From Linnemannia elongata (Eukaryota; Mortierellomycota; Mortierellomycetes; Mortierellales; Mortierellaceae), in NCBI GenBank assembly GCA_036320915.1, contig JAXBDG010000014.1, positions 558,001 to 622,000 on the forward strand: a stretch of DNA of 64,000 bases, written 5' to 3'. How positions within the stretch are numbered: the stretch's first letter is position 1; every line of letters starts with the position of its first letter. Under the pieces are notes generated by a model. The model was not told the DNA's origin and did not search any database. It saw only the letters and a program-made list of their open reading frames with translations. This document shows positions 29,990 through 37,267 of this stretch, piece by piece. Position numbers and translations under genes: made by a program.

Positions 29990-30310
29990 GGGGATGATTT
30001 TGGCTGTTCAAAGGAGTCGTTGAGGTGGATAAAGATATGAAGGATGATAGTCACTATGGGTAATAGCAACAGGGCAAGAGAGTGTGAAAGAGGGAATGAG
30101 TAAGGGGAAGTGAGATAAGAGAGAGACAAGAGAGAGAAAAGAGAGAGAGAGAAGAGGATTAGGGGAAAGTGGAAGAGACTAGAGAAGATCCTGTCTTATG
30201 GTATAAAAAGAGAGGGGTATTTATATTAGTATACAGAAGGGATAGAGCAAGTAGAGGCTCAGTAGTGAGAGCTGGTAGAGGCATATAGGAAGATAAAATA
30301 GAAAACTCTC
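29990..30310 (-). promoter_or_regulatory. LRR-type promoter and leader upstream of family copy 3
   Basis: TATAAATA on the minus strand at 30218-30225, 229 bases before the ATG. It contains an expanded GAGAGA tract also found at 34,900-34,935, so the copy 3 and copy 4 promoters share a recent origin. Confidence 0.7.
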
Positions 30311-30812
30311 CAGTAATCTTATCCATTAATTGCTTTCAAGTGAGCAAGCATGACACATAGTTATTGCAAATCATACGATTTGACAGTTTCGGTGAAATCC
30401 CATTCTTTCAGAGCAGTATTCGCCGTATGGATCCTATTAGCAGAGACCTGGGCTAATTTCGGTTTTAACTGGCTTTTGGCAGCCATGCGTTCATAGCGAC
30501 GTTGCCTTTTTGATCCTTTCGATGTTGGCTCTTTCAATCCTTCCTTCATTAGAACATTCGAGGTTGTGTTATACGAATTGGCACACTGTAACCATTTCAA
30601 GGTATATGATTTAGATCTGTGCCATGTCTTTGGGAGGAGGGGTATTTAAATAACGTTGTAGATTTACTAAAGCCTATTGTGCTAGAAAATGAAATGAGTT
30701 AATATAAGCAGATAGAACCTTTATGGATAGGAGTCAGCGAGAAAGAAGGCGGAGGATCTTTTACTTTTATCGCTATTGAATAAATATACTCTATCCGTCT
30801 TTATCACCCTTG
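30311..30812 (-). repeat. Repeated 3' flank of the LRR gene unit (copy C)
   Basis: The 3' flank of LRR-2, near-identical to 27,941-28,433, with the 79-codon frame intact at 30361-30600. Confidence 0.75.
30361..30600 (-). CDS. Conserved 79-codon frame in the LRR 3' flank repeat, second copy (uncertain)
   Basis: Same product as 27980-28219 except for one residue in the ERMAAKSQ stretch. Conservation of the frame between copies may reflect recent duplication of the whole repeat rather than selection. Confidence 0.25.
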   Translation of the reverse strand: MKWLQCANSYNTTSNVLMKEGLKEPTSKGSKRQRRYERMAAKSQLKPKLAQVSANRIHTANTALKEWDFTETVKSYDLQ

Positions 30813-31985
30813 CTAAGGCTCGGACAGTGACTGAATTGGGACGCCCATAATGGTCAGAGTCGAGCCGGTCTTGATTGCGTCGGACAGCGCCTCAGCTCCG
30901 TTGTCTCCGATCGAGTTGTAGTACAAGTCCAAAGTGGTCAGAGTCGAGTTGGTCTTGAGTGCATCAGCCAGTGCCTGAGCTCCGTAGTCTCCGATCGAAT
31001 TTTCTACCAAGAACAACATGGCCATTGTCGAGTTAGTCTTGAGTGCTTCAGACAGCGCCTCAGCTCCGTTGTCTCCGATCGAGTTGTTGTCCAAGTCCAA
31101 AGTGGTCAGAGTCGAGTTGGTCTTGAGTGCATCAGCCAGTGCCTGAGCTCCGTAGTCTCCGATCGAATTTTCTACCAAGAACAACATGGCCATTGTCGAG
31201 TTAGTCTTGAGTCCTTCAGACAGCGCCTCAGCTCCGTTGTCTCCGATCGAGTTGTTGTCCAAGTCCAGAGTGGTAAGGGTCGAGTTGGTCTTGAGTGCCT
31301 CAGACAGGGCCAGAGCTCCGTTCTCTCCGATCGAGTTTTCGTACAAGACTAGAGTGGTGAGGGTCGAGTTGGTCTTGAGTGCCTCAGCCAGCGCAACAGC
31401 TCCGTCGTCTCTGATCGAGTTGTTGTATAAGTCCAGAGTGGTAAGGGTCGAGTTGGCCTTGAGTGCCTCAGCCAGCGCAACAGCTCCGTCAGACTCGACC
31501 AAATTGTCATGCAATCGCAAAGTGGTCAGAGTCGAGTTGGTCTTAAGTGCCTCAGACAGCTCCTGGGCTCCATCGTCCATAATCCAGGTCTCATATAAAG
31601 TCAAGGCGGTCAGAGTTGAGTTGGTCTTGAGTGCCTCCACTTCATTGGGTCCGAACGAGTACCCTTCCAGATCCAAAGTAGTCAGAACCGAGAAGACTAT
31701 ATCGCTAGTAACCACCTTCTCTCGTTCACTTGTTAATGACGAGATTTCATGAACAGTGTCCCGAATCTTCAGGTGTTGTATAAGGTGCTTGTTTCTCTCA
31801 AGAGATTCCATGCTGAGACCACGTTTTGACAGCACGACAGACTTGTAGAGTGGTGGTGTAAATGAGCTACTCCAATCCTGACACACACGCGCACAGGACG
31901 CGAGGTCTTTAAGGCCGAGACTGTTAGCAATTCTTGACCGAATCTCATGTAGATCGAGGGGATGTGTTTGGGGTATCCTAGTCAT
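30813..31985 (-). CDS. F-box-like NLRC3-type LRR protein (LRR-2), 390 aa
   Basis: ATG at 31985 (MTRIPQTHPLDLHEI). F-box-like residues about 15-45, then a linker, then nine 28-residue ribonuclease-inhibitor/NLRC3-type repeats of pattern ALKTNSTLTTLxLxxN.IGDNGAEALSE, ending IQSLSEP. Repeats 5-6 and 7-8 form a duplicated 56-residue pair, so the array grew by unequal exchange. This is the one complete unit: TATA promoter, leader, intact frame and 3' flank. F-box/LRR proteins typically serve as substrate receptors of SCF ubiquitin ligases; the substrate is unknown. The frame extends upstream to 32306, but that part is leader sequence shared with other copies. Confidence 0.78.
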   Translation of the reverse strand: MTRIPQTHPLDLHEIRSRIANSLGLKDLASCARVCQDWSSSFTPPLYKSVVLSKRGLSMESLERNKHLIQHLKIRDTVHEISSLTSEREKVVTSDIVFSVLTTLDLEGYSFGPNEVEALKTNSTLTALTLYETWIMDDGAQELSEALKTNSTLTTLRLHDNLVESDGAVALAEALKANSTLTTLDLYNNSIRDDGAVALAEALKTNSTLTTLVLYENSIGENGALALSEALKTNSTLTTLDLDNNSIGDNGAEALSEGLKTNSTMAMLFLVENSIGDYGAQALADALKTNSTLTTLDLDNNSIGDNGAEALSEALKTNSTMAMLFLVENSIGDYGAQALADALKTNSTLTTLDLYYNSIGDNGAEALSDAIKTGSTLTIMGVPIQSLSEP

Positions 31986-32430
31986 AAAGAATACAAACGT
32001 GACAAGAGTGACGGGGAATGATGATGAGAACGGTGATGATGGGGCTACAAGAAGGTGCGATGACAAAGGGAGAATGAAGAAATTAATGAAGTAAGAACAA
32101 ACGAAATGAAGAGGGTGAATAAGGTGATAGTGATGTTGTAAAGTAGTTAATGAGGGGATAAAGATATGAAGGATGAAAGGCACTATATGTAATATTGCAG
32201 GGCAAGAGAGAGTGAAAGAGGGAATGAGCAAGAGGAAGAGAGATAAGAGAGAGACAAGAGGACTAGGGGAAGTGGAAGAGAAGAGACAGGAAAAGATCCC
32301 GTACAAAAAGAGAGGGGTATTTATACTAGTATACAGAATAGTTGGAGCAAAGTAGAGGCGCAGTAGTGGGAGCTGTTAGAGGCATATAGGAAAGCGAAAC
32401 AGGACATTCTTTGCCACTACGCCACTAACC
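31986..32430 (-). promoter_or_regulatory. Promoter and leader of LRR-2
   Basis: TATAAATA on the minus strand at 32318-32325, 333 bases before the ATG. This full version shows which parts were kept at the family copies (TATA box to GACTACTTT) and which were lost (the 110 or so bases nearest the LRR ATG). Confidence 0.65.
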
Positions 32431-32540
32431 TTATCCATTAATCAGAAACTGCATGGATAGGAGTCAGCGAGAAAGAAGGCGGAGAATCTTACTGTCTTCG
32501 CTATTGAATCAATATACTCTCTTCGTCTCCACCGCCCTTG

Positions 32541-32752
32541 CTAAGGCACGGACAGTAACTGAATTGGGACGCCCATAATGGTCAGAGTCGAGCCGGCCTT
32601 GATTGCGTCGGACAGCGCCTCAGCTCCGTTGTTTCCGATCGAGTTGTAGTTCAAGTCCAAAATCTCAAGAGTCGAGTTGGTCTTGAGTGCCTCCACTTCG
32701 TGGAGTTCGAGCGAGTACCCATCCAGGATCAAAGTAGTCAGAACCGAATAGG
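32541..32752 (-). pseudogene. F-box/LRR gene fragment, 5' truncated
   Basis: It encodes the last 70 or so residues of the LRR family with a single repeat (ALKTNSTLEILDLNYNSIG) and the usual tail GVPIQLLSVP. It breaks off upstream at about 32,752 in the VLTTL segment, next to a possible solo LTR. Confidence 0.65.
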
Positions 32753-33366
32753 TGTTGTATCACAGTAAAAATGAATAAAAGAGTGATTGAGGTGTTTATA
32801 TGTGTAGATGTGAAAAGGATGGAAGCTGGACAGAAACATATGTTCTTTATTTTCTATCCGTCTGCGCTTTTATAGACACCTCTCTTCACGTGAGTAAACA
32901 TGTAGCTGCTGCGACTAACAACTGCTAAACATCTCACATATGTTGTGCACGTACACAACAGGAGTGATGACACAAAGGGGAGAAGGGGAACTGTTGAGTG
33001 AGAGCTCTAAGAGGACGAGTGTGCAGAGAGTGAAAAGAAAGATGAATACCCAATACAAAGAGGACATTCGAGGGAAGTAGATATGTTTTAATGACGACTT
33101 TATGAGAGAAAGGGAAAACGAAGTGAAGAACTGTCTAAGGCTAAGCTAGCTATCTTATAGGGAACTGGGAGCTAAAGATGATAGATCTTCTATGCTAAGA
33201 GTCATATCTATGGTGTCAGAAAGGTCAGGAATGGTTGCTACTTGAGAGCGATGGGCTACTTAAGATAGATGGGAGTCGGCGTCGAAGGTGAGCACGACGA
33301 CCTACGAGATCCCAGCGAGAGCATCAAAGTGGTGGCTTAGGAAGTGCCAAACGCTGCAGCGCAACA
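32753..33366. mobile_element. Possible solo LTR (614 bases)
   Basis: The segment begins TGTTG and ends CAACA, the usual short inverted ends of LTRs. It contains TATA-like sequence (CTTTTATAGACACC) and no coding frame. It exactly fills the gap between the broken LRR fragment and the virus-like motif. The flanking five bases (ATAGG and TCTAC) do not match, so there is no target duplication, as expected if it marks a rearrangement or if the call is wrong. Confidence 0.3.
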
Positions 33367-33381
33367 TCTACTCCAAATCCA

Positions 33382-33394
33382 GGTTTTTAAAAAC
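33382..33394 (-). promoter_or_regulatory. TTTTTAAAAACCTGGATTTGG motif 3' of family copy 4
   Basis: The minus strand reads GTTTTTAAAAACCTGGATTTGG, 10-20 bases past the copy 4 stop. It is very close to the RPB5 upstream motif. Confidence 0.5.
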
Positions 33395-33404
33395 TTGGTA
33401 GATG

Positions 33405-34772
33405 TTAACCCTGGGAATGCATGGAGTACAAGCAGGTATCCACGTAGTCTATCCACGGTGGAATAAGTCCACAGCTGTTACAGAGGTATGGGCAGTTGTA
33501 TGGGTCCACTTCCATCTCCGTGGGAATGTAGTATACATGGTCATACACGGTAAGAGGTATGTATACTACATCCGGTGTCTCTACACGGAACCGTGGGTGA
33601 TGCATAATCCACATGGCATCCTCGACAGTTCTTGGAAAGATTTTCCCGATGATCTCGTCAAGGACTCCTTCTCCACGTACCCTCATCGTCGCTCTTACGT
33701 GATCGACCCCATAGTCGGTCTGGTAGTTTCCTGCTATATCATGCCCTTCTCTTGCAAGACGTAGGACTGTCTTTCCGTACCCATTGCTAATAAGCTCATC
33801 AACCGGAAGGGGCCTGTTGAACTGGTCCAAGTACCCAAAGAGTTGCCTCCATCCTGCATTGTACACGTTAGAGATATCCACGGCCTGAAAGATGGAGAAA
33901 ATATCTACTTCATGCAAATGTCCTGCAAGATACGTGATGAACCTACTCTCCATACCGTTCTTCACCAGGAACCCACCCGCCCCCACAAGCAGATGCATGT
34001 ACTTTCGCGGGGGATCCTCATCGTGGTCTATGAACATCTGTATGACTCTCGCAGTCATGGTACCCTCGATGGGTGATAGGTCCACTAGTCTCTCCATGAT
34101 CTTGTGGGTAAAAGATTCGTACTTGGTGTACACGATGGTAGCTACCTCCATTGGGGCCAACTCCAAGATATAGGGTATACATGTATCTCTGTCTCGTCCA
34201 AGGTCATCCAAGGTCTCCAAGACCCGGTCTCCTTGACCAACAAAAGCCAGCATCTTGCATAGGGTTACCCCATTACACCAAGGAAGTAGCAGAGATGGAT
34301 CTCCACCAACACCATAGACCATTCCACATGGATCCTCGATTGTCCTGTCGAGCTTATCGTACATCCCCTTGGAGATGTAATATGCATTCCGATGTCTTAT
34401 GGTCTTGTCAAGGGATGGCTTGATGATCTCCACAGCATATCCAAAGTCCATCTCTATGGCCAACTTAAGACCACCGTCTGATATGTTGGTGCCGTACATG
34501 GTAATGGTCTTGTCCACTACTTCGTCGTCCATGGTTACCACGGCTTTGGCAATGGCGGCGTGAGAAGGAACCAGATCGCGGATAGTCGCCATTGCTCTGG
34601 GGTCACACCCATGAGAGAGGATCTCGGAAAGCACTCTCCCGGGTCCACCACTCTGGGACATACACTGGCGAATACGTGGTGATGATAGATCTAGACCTAA
34701 CACACAACAGACGTAACCGTTGGTGTAGGATACTATTTCCTCAAGTATCTCTTGGGGTATCTTGAGTTCCAT
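33405..34772 (-). CDS. MELKIPQ family copy 4, 455 aa
   Basis: Single exon. Residues about 1-380 are almost identical to copy 2, with scattered changes (for example SHGCD for SRGCD). The last 70 or so residues differ and retain the cluster CPYLCNSCGL and WIDYVDTCLYSM. Its upstream region is instead most like that of copy 3, so the gene is a mosaic. F-box-like start and helical body as in the other copies. The frame is intact with no stops, and a TATA box lies 228 bases upstream. Confidence 0.72.
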   Translation of the reverse strand: MELKIPQEILEEIVSYTNGYVCCVLGLDLSSPRIRQCMSQSGGPGRVLSEILSHGCDPRAMATIRDLVPSHAAIAKAVVTMDDEVVDKTITMYGTNISDGGLKLAIEMDFGYAVEIIKPSLDKTIRHRNAYYISKGMYDKLDRTIEDPCGMVYGVGGDPSLLLPWCNGVTLCKMLAFVGQGDRVLETLDDLGRDRDTCIPYILELAPMEVATIVYTKYESFTHKIMERLVDLSPIEGTMTARVIQMFIDHDEDPPRKYMHLLVGAGGFLVKNGMESRFITYLAGHLHEVDIFSIFQAVDISNVYNAGWRQLFGYLDQFNRPLPVDELISNGYGKTVLRLAREGHDIAGNYQTDYGVDHVRATMRVRGEGVLDEIIGKIFPRTVEDAMWIMHHPRFRVETPDVVYIPLTVYDHVYYIPTEMEVDPYNCPYLCNSCGLIPPWIDYVDTCLYSMHSQG

Positions 34773-35100
34773 GGGGATGATTTTGGCTGTTCAAAGGAGT
34801 CGTTGAGGTGGATAAAGATATGAAGGATGATAGTCACTATGGGTAATAGCAACAGGGCAAGAGAGTGTGAAAGAGGGAATGAGTAAGGGGAAGTGAGATA
34901 AGAGAGAGACAAGAGAGAGAAAAGAGAGAGAGAGAAGAGGATTAGGGAAAGTGGAAGAGACTAGAAAAGATCCCGTCTTATGGTACAAAAAGAGAGGGGT
35001 ATTTATATTAGTATACAGAAGGGATGGCAAGTAGAGGTGCAGTAGTGAGAGCTGGTAGAGGCAGAAAGGAAGGTAAAATAGAAAACTTTATTACTGCGCC
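34773..35100 (-). promoter_or_regulatory. LRR-type promoter and leader upstream of family copy 4
   Basis: TATAAATA on the minus strand at 35000-35007. It shares with the copy 3 promoter the CAAAGGAGTCGTTGAGG variant and the expanded GAGAGA tract. Confidence 0.7.
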
Positions 35101-35389
35101 ACTAATCTTAACCATTACTTGCTTTCAAGTGAGCAAGCATGACACATAGTCATTGCAATTCATACGATTTGGCATTTTCAGTGAAATCATTCATTCAGAG
35201 CAGTATTCGCGGTTGAGTATTTAAGCAACGTTATAGATACTACCAAAAGCTTATTATGCTAGAAAATGGAATGAGTTAATATGAGCAGACAGAAGCTTTG
35301 TGGATAGGAGTCAGCGAGAAAGAAGGTGGAGGATCTTTTACACTTATCGCTATTGAATAAATATACTCTATCCGTCTTTATCACCCTTG
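35101..35389 (-). repeat. Shortened 3' flank of the LRR gene unit (copy D)
   Basis: It keeps both ends of the flank repeat but has lost about 200 internal bases, including the 79-codon frame. Confidence 0.65.
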
Positions 35390-35974
35390 CTAAGGCTCGG
35401 ACAGAAACTGGGATGCGACGTCCATATATGTCAGAGTTGAGTTGGTCTTGACTGCGTCAGACAGCGTAACAACTCCGTTTTCTCCAATCAAGTTGCTGTG
35501 CAAGTCCAGGGAGGTAAGAGTTGAGTTGATCTTGATTGCATCGGACAGCGCCTGAGCTCCGTTGTCTCCGATCGGGTTGTATCTCAATTCCAAAACCACA
35601 AGTGTCGAGTTGATCTTGAGTGCCTCCACTTCATTGGGTCCGAACGAGTACCCATCCAGGATCAAAGTGGTCAGAACCGAGTAGGCTATATCGCTAGTAA
35701 CCACCTTATCTCGTTCACTTGTTAATGATATAATTTCATAGGTAGTACTCCGAATCTTCAGGTGTCGTATAAGGTGCTTATTTCTCTCAAGAGATTCCAT
35801 GCTGAGACCACGTTTTGACAGCACGACAGACTTGTAGAGTGGTGGTGTAAATGAGCCATTCCAATCCTGACTCACACGCGCACAGGACGCGAGGTCTTTA
35901 AGGCCAAGACTTTTAGCAATTCTTGACCGAATCTCACGTATATCGAGGGGATGTGTTCGGGATATCCTATTCAT
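35390..35974 (-). CDS. F-box-like NLRC3-type LRR protein (LRR-3), 194 aa
   Basis: ATG at 35974 (MNRISRTHPLDIREI). F-box-like region IAKSLGLKDLASCARVSQDW, then two full repeats (ALKINSTLVVLELRYNPIG, AIKINSTLTSLDLHSNLIG) and a C-terminal half repeat. It is the most diverged of the LRR copies. It is short, and its upstream TATA position reads TACAAATA, so expression by the same promoter is doubtful. Confidence 0.7.
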   Translation of the reverse strand: MNRISRTHPLDIREIRSRIAKSLGLKDLASCARVSQDWNGSFTPPLYKSVVLSKRGLSMESLERNKHLIRHLKIRSTTYEIISLTSERDKVVTSDIAYSVLTTLILDGYSFGPNEVEALKINSTLVVLELRYNPIGDNGAQALSDAIKINSTLTSLDLHSNLIGENGVVTLSDAVKTNSTLTYMDVASQFLSEP

Positions 35975-36430
35975 AAAGAAGACAAGCGTGACAAGAGTGA
36001 CGGGGAATGATGGTGAGAACGGTGATGATGGGGATACAAGAAGGTGTGATAACAAAGGGGGAATGAGGAAATAAAATAAATAAGAAGAAGCGCAATGAAG
36101 AGGATGAATAAAGCGACAGGGGTGATATAAAGTAGTCAATTAGGTGGATAAAAATATTAAAGATGAAAAGCACTATATGTAATATTGCAGGGCAAGAGAG
36201 AGTGAATGAGGGAATGGGCAAGAGGAAGAGAGGTAAGAGAGAGACAAGAGAGTGACAAGAGGTTTAGGGTTAAGTGGAAGAGACTAGAAATAATCTCGAT
36301 TTATGGTACAGAAAGGGAGGGGTATTTGTACCAGTATGCAAAAGGGTTGGAGAGGTAGCAAGTAGAGGCGCAGTAGCGGGAGCTGATAGAGGCATAGGAA
36401 GGCGAACAGAACATTCATTACCACTCTGAC
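35975..36430 (-). promoter_or_regulatory. Promoter and leader of LRR-3 with altered TATA box
   Basis: Same layout as the LRR-2 promoter, but the minus-strand TATAAATA is TACAAATA (36323-36330). Confidence 0.55.
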
Positions 36431-36640
36431 ACTAATCTTATCCATTAATTGCTTTCAAGTGAGCAAGCATGACACATAGTTATTGCAACTCATACGATTT
36501 GACATTTTCGGTGAAATCCCATTCTTTCAGAGCAGTATTCGCCGTATGGATCCTATCAGCAGAGACCTAGGCCAATGTTGGTTTTAACTAGCTTGTGGCG
36601 CCAAGCGTTCGCAGCAAAGTTGCCTTTGATCCTTCGATGT
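36431..36640 (-). repeat. Partial 3' flank of a further LRR unit (copy E), right edge of the island
   Basis: It matches the first 200 or so bases of the flank repeat (GCTTTCAAGTGAGCAAGCATG onward) and then stops near 36,650 in unrelated AT-rich sequence. No LRR gene follows, so the array was cut here. Confidence 0.65.
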
Positions 36641-37267
36641 CGCTTCTTTCTATCATATTGCGCTTGTATTATTACCACCTATTTATTTTACAGGGAAGTG
36701 GCTGAGTCATCTTAGAGCAGGGGAAGAAGGAGATAGTTTTGTTGCTGGCTAAGTGTATAATTAGAGCTGATTACAGTATTTTGGTGCAAAGGAAATCGAG
36801 AGATAAGAAGTTGGGGTTGCTCAACGATAATTGGGCAAGATCAAAAAAATGGCGGGCGGTATGACAGAGGCTGAAGCCTAAGGTTCAAGGGCCGGTCTGG
36901 GGCCAGGTACCAGTGGTCATGGTAACAAAAGAGCTACCTAAATAGTGATAGGCGGTTGTTCGGACGCGTGTGTATCTAGGGAACGGGTGATAAATCTAGC
37001 ACCGGCGCATTAAATATTCAAACCTAATTGGAGCAGTTCTTGGCAGACGCTGTGATCGCCGAGCAAAAGATTATTGAGTTGGGCAAAAGCACTCTCGACT
37101 TCCTCGTCAACATGCAAATTCCGAGAAGTGGTCCTATCGATACCAGCAGTTGGACCGATGACATCAAGACATCGACAATCGTAGGCATGGAGACAATAGA
37201 ATTGAACAAGGGTTCTGTCTTGAAGGTGACAGCTTTATTCGTTTTAATGCTAATTAGAAACTGCGAT
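36641..37267. other. Intergenic region right of the island
   Basis: It contains an 88-codon plus-strand frame (37028-37294), part of which (residues 1-65) has protein-like composition (FLADAVIAEQKIIELGKSTL). It has no recognised family and overlaps the ABC gene end. It may be a fragment of a lost gene. Confidence 0.35.

Noticed and set aside
31186..31752. A 188-codon plus-strand frame across the LRR-2 repeats
   Set aside because: The 84-base repeat keeps the antisense frame open automatically. The peptide is itself a periodic VRVELVLSASxSA-type artefact.
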